Of a DNA stretch of 35,420 nt, positions 8,274-16,362 are shown in pieces. The number at the start of each line of letters is the position of its first letter. Within the stretch, counting starts at the first letter, position 1. The translations under genes were made by a program, and so were the position numbers. The notes beneath the pieces are model-generated. The model was not told the DNA's origin, did not search any database, and saw only the letters and a list, made by a program, of their open reading frames with translations. Source of the stretch: Firmicutes bacterium HGW-Firmicutes-2. GTDB taxonomy: Bacteria; Bacillota; Clostridia; Lachnospirales; Vallitaleaceae. The stretch covers positions 176,551-211,970 of the forward strand of contig PGZV01000007.1 of assembly GCA_002841495.1 (NCBI GenBank). Reading direction: 5' to 3'.

Positions 8274-9173
8274 ATGAGAAAAACAATCGTGACCGGTTTG
8301 GCAGTTCTGAGTATAATCTTAACGATGATTGTACCAATTCACGCAAGCCAGTCGATATATACAGTAGCCACAACAGCGCATATTGAGGTTAATAATAAAA
8401 CCATAACACCCAGAGCTTATAACATACAAGGTCATAATTATTTCATGCTCAGGGATATAGCCCACTATGTTAAAGACAGTCAAAAAGCCTTTGATGTGGG
8501 ATGGAATCATGAAACAGCAACAATCATAATTGAGACAGGCAAACCATACTTGGGTGGCTCCGTCAGCGGATCATCAATAGATGCAGGTGGGGTTACGGAT
8601 GTGCGTGTCAGTAAAGCCAAAGTGTTGAAAAACGGTGTTCCATTGTCTATGACTGGTTATGTTATTAATGGAAATACATACTACAAATTGAGAGACATGG
8701 GTTCTGCATTTGGATTTAATGTATTCTGGGACGGCGCTAAGAACAAAGTCGTAATTGATACGGAAGGTAATGCCGAGACCGTCATAAAAAACCAAGAATT
8801 ATCCTATGAAGTACTTAGACTGATTAATATAGAAAGAGAAAAAGCAGGGTTGCGTAAGTTGGTTATGGATGCCAAATTGGAAAAGGCAGCTTATTTCAAA
8901 TCCAACGATATGCTGATTAATGATTATTTTGAGCATGTTTCACCGGTCCACGGTGGTATGGTAGATATCGTAGCCATGCATGGTGTACCTTATAGACACC
9001 TAGCAGAGAACATCGCTTCAGGCTATACAACGGCAAAAAAAGTAGTAGATGGATGGATGGCATCACCAGGGCATAGAAGAAACATCCTTAACCCTAATCT
9101 TAACAAAATAGGTATAGGTGTTGTAGCGCGAAACGAGCATGGGTATTTATGGACACAATTATTTACGGATTAA
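8274..9173 (+). CDS. Secreted stalk-domain plus CAP-domain protein
   Basis: A 299-residue exported protein. Residues 1 to about 24 are a signal peptide (basic MRKTIV, hydrophobic core, cleavage near HAS). Residues about 30-145 resemble the copper-amine-oxidase-N-like stalk domain of clostridial surface proteins, with two repeated (Y/F)xxRD(I/M) segments (YFMLRDIAHY and YYKLRDMGSA). Residues about 178-299 are a CAP/SCP domain with conserved HVSPVHGG, HLAENIASG and SPGHRRNILN. Bacterial CAP proteins are extracellular, of mostly unknown function. It has its own promoter and ends before a hairpin terminator. Confidence 0.9.
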   Translation: MRKTIVTGLAVLSIILTMIVPIHASQSIYTVATTAHIEVNNKTITPRAYNIQGHNYFMLRDIAHYVKDSQKAFDVGWNHETATIIIETGKPYLGGSVSGSSIDAGGVTDVRVSKAKVLKNGVPLSMTGYVINGNTYYKLRDMGSAFGFNVFWDGAKNKVVIDTEGNAETVIKNQELSYEVLRLINIEREKAGLRKLVMDAKLEKAAYFKSNDMLINDYFEHVSPVHGGMVDIVAMHGVPYRHLAENIASGYTTAKKVVDGWMASPGHRRNILNPNLNKIGIGVVARNEHGYLWTQLFTD

Positions 9174-9204
9174 ACATAACCCTAATGAATTAAACAAAGC
9201 ATAA

Positions 9205-9236
9205 AAATAGAGACACCCAACTGGGTGTCTCTATTT
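9205..9236. terminator. Bidirectional 14-bp hairpin terminator
   Basis: A perfect 14-bp stem (9205-9218 with 9223-9236) around the loop AACT. On the plus strand it ends the CAP gene with a short T tail; read leftwards it is followed by TTTTT. Confidence 0.75.
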
Positions 9237-9260
9237 CAGTACATCGACAAGTACTTATAA

Positions 9261-9331
9261 TGCAGTCAAGGGGACTTCCGCCGCAAAAGATCCACAGGAT
9301 CTTCTGCTATCAGGCCACGTTCAAGTCCCAC
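9261..9331. other. tRNA-Leu-derived remnant or foldable element
   Basis: The 17 bp at 9261-9277 are identical to the 3' end of the neighbouring tRNA-Leu (9378-9394), same orientation. On the minus strand the repeat is preceded by GGCGGAA, as in the tRNA 5' half, so the middle of a tRNA copy may have been lost. The segment can fold: GGGACTT (9271-9277) pairs with AAGTCCC (9323-9329), and inside it AAGATCC-aca-GGATCTT forms a second stem. The GTTCAAGTCCC box repeats in inverted orientation the T-loop of the tRNA. It may be a scar of an element that inserted at the tRNA 3' end, or a small RNA. A 22-codon minus-strand ORF also fits here but is not claimed as a gene. Confidence 0.5.
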
Positions 9332-9342
9332 CATTAAACTAA

Positions 9343-9375
9343 AAAAACATTTACCTAAAGGTAAATGCTTTTTGT
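9343..9375. terminator. Bidirectional terminator beside tRNA-Leu
   Basis: CATTTACC-taaa-GGTAAATG is flanked by A7 on the left and T5 on the right, giving a U tail in both directions. On the minus strand it lies 3 nt past the tRNA 3' end and should terminate the tRNA transcript. Confidence 0.75.
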
Positions 9376-9377
9376 AG

Positions 9378-9462
9378 TGCAGTCAAGGGGACTTGAACCC
9401 CTACCCAAATAATATGGACTAGATCCTTAGTCTAGCGCGTATGCCAATTCCGCCACAACTGC
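9378..9462 (-). tRNA. tRNA-Leu, anticodon AAG
   Basis: The 85-nt gene folds as a class II tRNA. The acceptor starts GCAGTTG and ends TGACTGC plus discriminator A; CCA is not encoded. The anticodon stem CTAGA/TCTAG encloses the loop CTAAGGA, so the anticodon is AAG (plus-strand positions 9428-9426) and would read CUN leucine codons. A long variable arm follows, and the T arm contains GGTTCAAGTCC. A promoter lies at 9490-9519 and a terminator immediately downstream. A34 in a bacterial tRNA-Leu is less usual than GAG. Confidence 0.93.
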
Positions 9463-9489
9463 ATGAATCTTGTTTGATTCGCGAAGTTT

Positions 9490-9519
9490 ATTCTATCATA
9501 TGTTAGAAGATAGTGTCAA
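9490..9519 (-). promoter_or_regulatory. Promoter of tRNA-Leu
   Basis: On the minus strand TTGACA (9519-9514), an 18-bp spacer and TAGAAT (9495-9490), about 28 bp ahead of the mature tRNA 5' end. Confidence 0.65.
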
Positions 9520-9554
9520 TAGATTTTGAACAGGTGGACGATAAAAATAATTTA

Positions 9555-9584
9555 TTGGCTCTTAGAGAACGCCTGTGGTATAAT
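9555..9584 (+). promoter_or_regulatory. Promoter of the ABC exporter half-transporter
   Basis: TTGGCT (9555-9560), an 18-bp spacer and TATAAT (9579-9584), about 70 bp before the start codon. Confidence 0.55.
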
Positions 9585-9652
9585 ATCTTGGTTCTATCAA
9601 GTGACTTAATGGACGTTTTAATGATAGAAATGATTTTACAAAGGAGGCACGT

Positions 9653-11407
9653 ATGGCAGGTCAACAAAATTACAAAAAATTCATCAGTTATTATAAACCC
9701 CACAAAAAACTATTTATACTGGACATGTTAAGTGCCCTCGTCATAGCAGCAATTGATCTCGTTTATCCAATGTTATCTAGGCAAGTCCTTAATGACTACT
9801 TACCCACATCAGATGAGACCCTTCGGCCTTTTCTGATTTTTATTGGTGCTTTATTATTGATGTATGTGGTACGTTCCGCATTTCAATTCATCGTCGACTA
9901 TTGGGGGCATATTCTGGGTGTTCGGATGGAATACGATATGCGTAAGGAGCTTTTTAACCATCTTCAGAAGCTTTCTTTTAAGTATTATGATAAGACTAGG
10001 ACCGGTCATATTATGTCTAGGATGATTAATGATCTTAATGAAATGACGGAGCTGGCTCACCATGGACCGGAAGATCTTTTTCTCTCCATCATCATGCTCG
10101 TCGGTTCTTTTATAGCCATGCTTATGATTCAATGGAAGTTGGCTTTGGCAGTCTATCTTTTCATTCCTGTATTGGTGTGGTTTGCCATTAAGCAGCGTAC
10201 AAAGATGTCTAATGGTTTTAAAGAAGTCAAAAAAAGTATGGCAGGTATCAATGCAGACCTTGAAAGCAGTATATCCGGTATTCGAGTAGCCAAATCCTTT
10301 GCCAATGAGAACTACGAGATTGATAAGTTCGACAAAGGGAATATGATTTTTAGAGGCTCCAAAAATATAGCTTATAAAACAATGGCCATTTTTATGTTGG
10401 GTATGAGCTTCATGACCAATAGTCTTCATGTAGTAGCCCTTGGTTTTGGTGGATTTTTGATTTATAAAGGTGAAATGAGCTACACAGACCTTATTGCTTT
10501 TACGCTCTATATTAATAATTTTTTGATTCCGATTCGTAGATTAACATCTTTTGTTCAACAATATGAATCCGGTATGGCAGGCTTTGAACGCTTTATGGAG
10601 ATTATGGCGACGGAACCTGAAATCATGGATCAAGAAAATGCTATCGAACTTAAAAACATAAAAGGTGATATTCGTTTTGAAGATGTTGTATTTTCTTACA
10701 ACAACCATGAAACGGTTCTAGACGGTATTAACCTGGAAATTACACCGGGACATACATTGGCCATTGTTGGACCATCCGGTGGGGGTAAAACCACATTATG
10801 CCATTTGATTCCTCGTTTTTATGAAGTGGATGGCGGTCGAATCAGCATTGACGGTATAGACATAAGAGAAGTGACCATGGCCTCTCTTCGAACGAATATT
10901 GGATTGGTGTCACAAGATATCTTCCTTTTTGCCGGTACCGTAAGGGAAAACATATTATACGGTAGAACAGGTGCAAGTGATACAGATATTATTGAAGCGG
11001 CAAAGAACGCTGAGATCCATGACTTTATTATGGGCTTGGAAGAAGGCTATGATACGATAGTAGGTGAACGAGGACTACGGTTGTCCGGCGGTCAGAAGCA
11101 ACGCATCAGCATTGCCAGAGTATTTCTTAAGAACCCACCGATTCTTATCTTGGATGAAGCCACCTCAGCCCTTGATAATGAAACAGAGTTAAAAGTACAA
11201 CAAGCTCTGGAAAAACTATCCAAAGGTAGGACCAGTTTGGTTATTGCCCATCGACTATCTACAATTAAGAATGCAGACGAGATCTTAGTGATAACAGAAA
11301 ATGGTATAGAAGAAAAAGGTAATCATGAGACTCTACTGAATAACAATAAACTATATAGCAAACTTTACCATGCCCAATTCAAAGGTTATATCCCTGATGA
11401 GCTGTAG
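9653..11407 (+). CDS. ABC exporter half-transporter (fused membrane and ATPase domains)
   Basis: A 584-residue type IV ABC exporter. Residues about 1-310 are the six-helix membrane domain, with SRMINDLNEMTEL typical of the coupling region. Residues about 335-575 are the ATPase: Walker A GPSGGGKTT, Q-loop in LVSQDIFLF, signature LSGGQKQR, Walker B ILILDEATSALD and switch AHRLST. It resembles multidrug or lipid exporters of the MsbA/BmrA kind and should act as a homodimer, since no partner half-transporter is adjacent. AAAGGAGG precedes the ATG. Substrate unknown. It has its own promoter and terminator. Confidence 0.93.
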   Translation: MAGQQNYKKFISYYKPHKKLFILDMLSALVIAAIDLVYPMLSRQVLNDYLPTSDETLRPFLIFIGALLLMYVVRSAFQFIVDYWGHILGVRMEYDMRKELFNHLQKLSFKYYDKTRTGHIMSRMINDLNEMTELAHHGPEDLFLSIIMLVGSFIAMLMIQWKLALAVYLFIPVLVWFAIKQRTKMSNGFKEVKKSMAGINADLESSISGIRVAKSFANENYEIDKFDKGNMIFRGSKNIAYKTMAIFMLGMSFMTNSLHVVALGFGGFLIYKGEMSYTDLIAFTLYINNFLIPIRRLTSFVQQYESGMAGFERFMEIMATEPEIMDQENAIELKNIKGDIRFEDVVFSYNNHETVLDGINLEITPGHTLAIVGPSGGGKTTLCHLIPRFYEVDGGRISIDGIDIREVTMASLRTNIGLVSQDIFLFAGTVRENILYGRTGASDTDIIEAAKNAEIHDFIMGLEEGYDTIVGERGLRLSGGQKQRISIARVFLKNPPILILDEATSALDNETELKVQQALEKLSKGRTSLVIAHRLSTIKNADEILVITENGIEEKGNHETLLNNNKLYSKLYHAQFKGYIPDEL

Positions 11408-11433
11408 CAAAAGATATTTAATAAAGTATATAA

Positions 11434-11468
11434 GAAAGTATTAAGCCAAATGGTTTGGTACTTTTTTT
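11434..11468 (+). terminator. Terminator after the ABC exporter gene
   Basis: AAGTA and CCAAA (11436-11450, separated by a 5-nt bulge) pair with TTTGG-TACTT (11454-11463), followed by a T run. Confidence 0.6.
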
Positions 11469-11527
11469 ATACTCATAAAGAAAGACTTCCCTATTAAAAG
11501 GGCTATTTTCCTGTATACATTGCTCAC

Positions 11528-11566
11528 TTTACATGGATTTAACATAGGACTCATATGGTCTTTACC
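11528..11566 (+). promoter_or_regulatory. Pho box: four hexamers at 11-bp spacing
   Basis: TTTACA (11528), TTAACA (11539), CTCATA (11550) and TTTACC (11561) begin exactly 11 bp apart. The Bacillus-type PhoP site is direct repeats of TT(A/C/T)A(C/T)A separated by 5 bp, the same geometry; two match fully and two differ at one position. A possible -10 box TAGTAT lies at 11584-11589, placing the last hexamer at the -35 position. This would make pst induction depend on the PhoP encoded in the same cluster. Confidence 0.65.
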
Positions 11567-11655
11567 AATAGATGTTAAAGTCATAGTATCAAGATGCATC
11601 AATGCGGTGTGCTTGAAGCAAATACAAACATGAACTTAAATGGGAGGAACATGAA

Positions 11656-12546
11656 ATGAAAAAATTATTAGCATTAATATTAGCATTATCACTTATTACC
11701 GTATTAGCAGGATGTGGCACAGATACAACAACCGAAGCGGACACAACACCTGATACAGCTGTTGAAACACCTGAAGCAACTGAGCCTGTTGCTGAAGCAA
11801 CTGCAACTGAGATTGAAGGTACAGTTACGATTTCCGGATCAACATCCGTAGAAAAAGTTGGTTTAGGTCTTGCAGAAGAATTCATGGCACTTAACCCAAG
11901 TGTAACAGTGACTTATGAGTCTATCGGATCTTCCGGTGGTGTAAAAAACGCTAACGAAGGCGTCACTATGATTGGTACTGCTTCAAGAGAGATTAAAGAC
12001 ACTGAAAAAGAATGGGGTATGACAGAAGCGGTTATCGCATTTGACGGTATTGCCGTAGCGGTTAATCCTGCAAATGGTGTTACAGAGATTACCAAAGATC
12101 AAGTAGCTGCAATCTACAAAGGTGAAATCACCAACTGGTCAGAAGTTGGCGGCGCAGATGAAGATATTGTTGTTGTATCAAGAGAAGACGGATCAGGTAC
12201 AAGAGGTGCATTTGAAGAAATACTTGATTTTGAAGGTGCATTAACTGTAAACGCTTTAATAGCAGAAGGTAACGGTAACGTACAAACTACTGTAGCCAGT
12301 AACCCACAAGCTATTGGGTATATATCCTTCTCGACAATTAATAATACCATTGTAGCACTTAAAGTAGATGGTGCGGAAGCGACTATGGAAAATGTTCTAA
12401 ATCAAACATTCCCAATATCCAGACCTTTCAATATCGTTTACCACGATGCGAATTTGTCCGATGCAGCTAAAGCATTTGTAGAATTTATCTTTACAGCAGA
12501 AGGTCAAGCAGTTGTTGAAGAAAAAGGCGGCATCCCAGTAAAATAG
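11656..12546 (+). CDS. pstS: Phosphate-binding lipoprotein PstS
   Basis: A 296-residue lipoprotein. Residues 1-20 form a lipoprotein signal ending LAGC, with Cys at 20 as the lipid-anchored residue. A Thr/Glu-rich linker (about 21-55) precedes the periplasmic-binding-type domain, where GTVTISGSTSVEK, SIGSSGGVKNANEGV and SREDGSGTRGAFEE are the phosphate-contacting loops of PstS. It captures phosphate outside the membrane and hands it to PstCA. GGGAGG precedes the ATG. It is the first gene of the pst-pho cluster, behind a Pho-box row, and is separated from pstC by a strong hairpin. Confidence 0.96.
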   Translation: MKKLLALILALSLITVLAGCGTDTTTEADTTPDTAVETPEATEPVAEATATEIEGTVTISGSTSVEKVGLGLAEEFMALNPSVTVTYESIGSSGGVKNANEGVTMIGTASREIKDTEKEWGMTEAVIAFDGIAVAVNPANGVTEITKDQVAAIYKGEITNWSEVGGADEDIVVVSREDGSGTRGAFEEILDFEGALTVNALIAEGNGNVQTTVASNPQAIGYISFSTINNTIVALKVDGAEATMENVLNQTFPISRPFNIVYHDANLSDAAKAFVEFIFTAEGQAVVEEKGGIPVK

Positions 12547-12575
12547 TCGATATAGAATCATCATATAGTGTAAAG

Positions 12576-12617
12576 ACCAATAAGCAAATGTCGCCTAGGC
12601 CATGTTTGTTTATTGGT
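12576..12617 (+). promoter_or_regulatory. Intercistronic hairpin between pstS and pstC
   Basis: A stem of about 13 bp (12576-12588 with 12605-12617, one G-U pair), without a good T tail. Such hairpins often act as partial terminators or protect the upstream message, giving more PstS than permease. Confidence 0.6.
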
Positions 12618-12698
12618 TTAATTTATCGATAATCAGGATATAAAGTTTATGTAAACCAACCATTTGAGCAATAATTCGGATACAGGAGTGACAAAATT

Positions 12699-13625
12699 AT
12701 GGCGAATAATAGTACAGACATGCGCGCCAACAAGAAAAGAGAATTTACGGAGCTGGTAGCCAAATATATATTTATGTTTAATGCGACCATAGCCATCATA
12801 AGCGTTGTCGCCATTGCCAGCTTTGTTTTTTATAAAGGATTACAACCCTTTTTTCCAGGGAATGCAGAAGGTACATATAATTTCTTTGATTTTATTACAG
12901 GACTTGAGTGGCGACCCAGTGATGATCCCAGTCAAGCGAAATATGGCATACTTTTTATGATTGTTGGCTCCATATATGCCACCTTTGGCGCTATTCTTAT
13001 GGGTGTGCCTATTGGTGTCTTAACGGCGGTTTTTATATCTGAAGTAGCCCCAAAGCCTGTAAAAATGATTGTAAAACCGGCAGTAGAACTATTAGCAGGT
13101 ATTCCATCGGTGCTGTACGGTGTATTTGGATTGGGGATTATTGTTCCGAAGATTATGACTTTATCCCCACAGAATCAAGGCCAGTCCTTACTAGCGGTCA
13201 TGTTGGTGCTTACGATTATGATCTTACCAACAGTGATCACCATATCAGAAAGTGCAATCAATGCCGTTCCGGAAAGCTATAGAGAAGGTTCCTTAGGACT
13301 TGGAGCCTCTAAGATTCAAACGATTTTCAAGGTCATATTGCCGGCTGCTAAGTCAGGCATCTTAACAGGTGTGGTACTTGGAATAGGTAGGGCCATAGGT
13401 GAGACCATGGCGGTTATGTTGGTTGCAGGTAATCCTATAGCAGGTATACCTACTGAGATATGGGACAAAACAAGACCTTTAACTACTAATATTGCCATGG
13501 AGATGAGTTATGCTTTTGGATTACATCAAGAAATGCTTTTCTCAACAGGTGTGGTCTTATTCACCTTCATCATTATCATCAACCTAATATTGAATAGACT
13601 GACGCATAAAGTAGGTGAAAACTAA
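12699..13625 (+). CDS. pstC: Phosphate ABC permease PstC
   Basis: A 308-residue inner-membrane permease with six membrane helices. LLAGIPSVLYGVFGLGIIVP and the EAA-loop segment SLGLGASKIQTIFKVILPAA, which contacts the ATPase PstB, are diagnostic. It forms the phosphate channel with PstA. AGGAGTGA precedes the ATG. Its stop TAA overlaps the pstA start by one base (TAATG), so the two are translationally coupled. Confidence 0.96.
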   Translation: MANNSTDMRANKKREFTELVAKYIFMFNATIAIISVVAIASFVFYKGLQPFFPGNAEGTYNFFDFITGLEWRPSDDPSQAKYGILFMIVGSIYATFGAILMGVPIGVLTAVFISEVAPKPVKMIVKPAVELLAGIPSVLYGVFGLGIIVPKIMTLSPQNQGQSLLAVMLVLTIMILPTVITISESAINAVPESYREGSLGLGASKIQTIFKVILPAAKSGILTGVVLGIGRAIGETMAVMLVAGNPIAGIPTEIWDKTRPLTTNIAMEMSYAFGLHQEMLFSTGVVLFTFIIIINLILNRLTHKVGEN

Positions 13626-14812
13626 TGGAAGCCGTACAAAAATCTTATATTAACGATCGAATCCATGTGACACTTAAACCGGAAAAATCTAGAAAAAAGT
13701 TTAAAGAGGCCTTTGCCTATGGTATTATTGGCTTAGCGACTGCCTTTACAGTTAGTATACTAATCTGGATTATCGGTTTTATATTCATACAAGGTGCGCC
13801 TCATTTAAACTGGCAATTTCTTGTAAAAGATTTTGACTCTATATCTTCTTATGTAGAAGTAAGAGCGACTGAAGGTAGTGAAAATCAATTAGGTGTTGTG
13901 TTAGATTTTAAAAATATCCATCAGTTTGGTGGCAACGATAAAACCGTACCCTATATAACAAAGATTGAAAGCACATCCGGTGTAAAAGATGCTTTAGACC
14001 GTCTTGGCAATCCATTTCCGTTAAGAGAGGGAGATGCGATTGACCGAATATCCGGAAAAACTACAGAAGGCATGTCCATGGAGGAAATTTACGAAACAAT
14101 CAATGCCAATACGGATAAAACAATGCTGCTACGTGTCTCAAGAGAAGGCGGCGGCATCTATCCGATGATCGTAACAACGCTTATGATGATTGGGCTTTCT
14201 CTCATGATCGCCTGTCCTATTGGTATATTGGCAGCCATATATTTGGTGGAATATGCAAAGCCGGGTCGCTTAGTCAGAACCATTCGCTTTGCTACAGAGA
14301 GCTTGGCCGGTATTCCCTCAATTATATATGGACTTTTCGGAATGTTGTTTTTTGTTACATATATGAAACTCAACTATTCAATACTTGCAGGTGCTTTGAC
14401 CCTGAGCATCATATTACTACCGGTAATCATAAGACAGACTGAGGAATCCCTAAAGTCAGTGCCTATGACATACAGAGAAGGGTCCTTAGGTCTTGGTGCT
14501 ACCAAGTTGATGACCATAAGACGAGCGGTATTGCCCAGTGCCATACCCGGCATCGTGGTAGCCATTATTCTGAGTATCGGCCGTATCGTTGGGGAGTCTG
14601 CAGCGCTTCTGCTAACAGCAGGGACAGCGGCAAAAATACCCAGTAGTATTTTTGAATCCGGTGCCACATTGACCATTAAAGCCTACACATCTGCGAAAGA
14701 AGAAGCAGATATTGGAATGGCCTGCGCCATTGGTGCGGTTGTCATCATCATTATATTCATTTTAAATGGAAGTTCGAAGCTGATATCAAAAAGCTTTAAT
14801 AAAAGTGTATAA
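13625..14812 (+). CDS. pstA: Phosphate ABC permease PstA with PDZ-like insertion
   Basis: A 395-residue protein, about 100 longer than the usual PstA of roughly 290. Membrane helix 1 is at about 32-57; the permease core starts at about 180 and holds SLAGIPSIIYGLFGM and the EAA loop SLGLGATKLMTIRRAVLPSA. Between them, residues about 107-173 read like a PDZ domain: PYITKIESTSG at the start, LREGDAIDRISGKT as the typical G-D-x-I-x-x-I-x-G turn, and MLLRVSREG as the last strand. It would face outside the membrane. Role in transport is standard; the insertion's role is unknown, perhaps contact with PstS or an envelope protein (inference). Confidence 0.93.
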   Translation: MEAVQKSYINDRIHVTLKPEKSRKKFKEAFAYGIIGLATAFTVSILIWIIGFIFIQGAPHLNWQFLVKDFDSISSYVEVRATEGSENQLGVVLDFKNIHQFGGNDKTVPYITKIESTSGVKDALDRLGNPFPLREGDAIDRISGKTTEGMSMEEIYETINANTDKTMLLRVSREGGGIYPMIVTTLMMIGLSLMIACPIGILAAIYLVEYAKPGRLVRTIRFATESLAGIPSIIYGLFGMLFFVTYMKLNYSILAGALTLSIILLPVIIRQTEESLKSVPMTYREGSLGLGATKLMTIRRAVLPSAIPGIVVAIILSIGRIVGESAALLLTAGTAAKIPSSIFESGATLTIKAYTSAKEEADIGMACAIGAVVIIIIFILNGSSKLISKSFNKSV

Positions 14813-14878
14813 AAGCGTTTGAATACATTAAATGGACTTAGAAAACATGAACGAATCAGACGATAAGGTGGTAAAAAT

Positions 14879-15634
14879 ATGACAAATAATAAATTCAGTA
14901 TTGAAAACCTGAACCTGTTTTATGGGGATTTTCAAGCGTTAAAAAATATCAACATGAATATACTCCCTAATGAGATTACAGCTTTCATTGGACCTTCAGG
15001 TTGTGGCAAATCTACTTTTCTTAGAGCGTTAAACCGAATGAATGATCTCATTGAAGGCGTGAAAGTTGACGGAACCGTTAAGTTGGATGAAGAGGAAATC
15101 TACGGGGATATTGACGTCATCAAGCTAAGATCTAGAGTGGGTATGGTATTTCAAAAACCCAATCCCTTTCCCATGAGTGTCTATGATAATGTCGCTTATG
15201 GACCAAGAGCCCATGGAATTAGAAAAAAAGCGATTCTGGATGAAATCGTTGAACGCAGTCTTAAGCAGGCTGCCATATGGGATGAAGTGAAAGACCACTT
15301 AAAACGTAACGCTTTGTCTTTCTCAGGTGGTCAACAACAAAGAATATGTATCGCCCGGGCTTTAGCCGTTGAACCGGAAGTCCTGCTTATGGATGAACCG
15401 ACTTCAGCCCTTGACCCGATATCGACATTAAAGATTGAAGACTTGGCAACAGAACTTAAAAAAGACTATACCATCATCATGGTAACCCATAACATGCAGC
15501 AAGCAGCTAGAATATCAGATAAGACAGCTTTTTTCCTACTAGGAGAATTGCTGGAATTTGATACTACAGAAACCATATTCTCTAATCCTAAGAACAAGAA
15601 GACAGAGGATTATATCACCGGACGATTTGGTTGA
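14879..15634 (+). CDS. pstB: Phosphate ABC transporter ATPase PstB
   Basis: A 251-residue ATPase. Walker A is [10 protein letters not shown]-loop [23 protein letters not shown] (characteristic of PstB), signature SFSGGQQQR, Walker [14 protein letters not shown] and switch VTHNMQQA. It powers phosphate import through PstCA on the cytoplasmic face. AGGTGG precedes the ATG; 66 bp separate it from pstA and 59 bp from phoU. Confidence 0.97.
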   Translation: MTNNKFSIENLNLFYGDFQALKNINMNILPNEITAFIGPSGCGKSTFLRALNRMNDLIEGVKVDGTVKLDEEEIYGDIDVIKLRSRVGMVFQKPNPFPMSVYDNVAYGPRAHGIRKKAILDEIVERSLKQAAIWDEVKDHLKRNALSFSGGQQQRICIARALAVEPEVLLMDEPTSALDPISTLKIEDLATELKKDYTIIMVTHNMQQAARISDKTAFFLLGELLEFDTTETIFSNPKNKKTEDYITGRFG

Positions 15635-15693
15635 TATACACATGTGCATTTGATAAAATAAAACATATTAGGCCAGAGACCTAGGAGGTAATT

Positions 15694-16344
15694 ATGCCAA
15701 TTAGATATGAATTTGAAAAAGAACTGAATGAACTACACCGTAACTTAGTTAAGATGGGTGCAACCATAGAAAAGCAGATTGATGATATGATTAAAGCCAT
15801 GCTCAATCAAGATGTGGAATTAGCCCGAGAAGTCATTAAACGAGATGATATTATTGATGAAATGGAGCGTGTCATAGAACAAGAGTGTATCATGCTCGTT
15901 GCCAGACAACAGCCGATTGCATCTGATCTTAGAGATATAGCATCCATACTAAAAATCATTACAGACTTAGAACGCATTGCAGATCATTGTGAAGACATAT
16001 CCCAATATACCATTAAACTTAGTAAAGAAAAGTATTTTAAGCCTTTAGATGACATTCCCAAAATGGCGTATAAGGTCAAAGACATGATTAATGCCGTCAT
16101 AGATAGCTGTATCAGTAAGAACTTAGCTAGAGCAGAAGAAGTGAACGCTATGGATGATGAGATTGATGATCTATTTGATTCCATTATTGAAGAGCTGCAA
16201 GCATATATGATGAAAGATTCAACCGTGGTTAAACAATGTACGGATTTTATGTTCATTGTCAAATACCTAGAACGTATGGGTGACCATGCAACCAATATTT
16301 CAGAATGGATTGCCTATAACATTACAGGAAAGCATTTTGAATAA
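15694..16344 (+). CDS. phoU: Phosphate transport regulator PhoU
   Basis: A 216-residue cytoplasmic protein made of two repeated three-helix PhoU domains, each with a metal-binding ExxxD-type motif: LERIADHCEDIS in the first and LERMGDHATNISEW in the second. PhoU links Pst transport state to the PhoR kinase, keeping the Pho regulon off when phosphate is plentiful. AGGAGG precedes the ATG. It lies between pstB and phoP, only 18 bp before the latter, consistent with one operon. Confidence 0.95.
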   Translation: MPIRYEFEKELNELHRNLVKMGATIEKQIDDMIKAMLNQDVELAREVIKRDDIIDEMERVIEQECIMLVARQQPIASDLRDIASILKIITDLERIADHCEDISQYTIKLSKEKYFKPLDDIPKMAYKVKDMINAVIDSCISKNLARAEEVNAMDDEIDDLFDSIIEELQAYMMKDSTVVKQCTDFMFIVKYLERMGDHATNISEWIAYNITGKHFE

Positions 16345-16362
16345 ACCCTATGAGGTGACACT

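Noticed and set aside
9269-9334. Minus-strand 22-codon ORF beside tRNA-Leu
   Set aside because: It has no clear ribosome site and its frame is explained by tRNA-derived and hairpin sequence; too weak to call a gene.
9854-10429. Long minus-strand ORF of 191 codons
   Set aside because: It lies wholly inside the ABC exporter gene in the opposite frame and has no family features.
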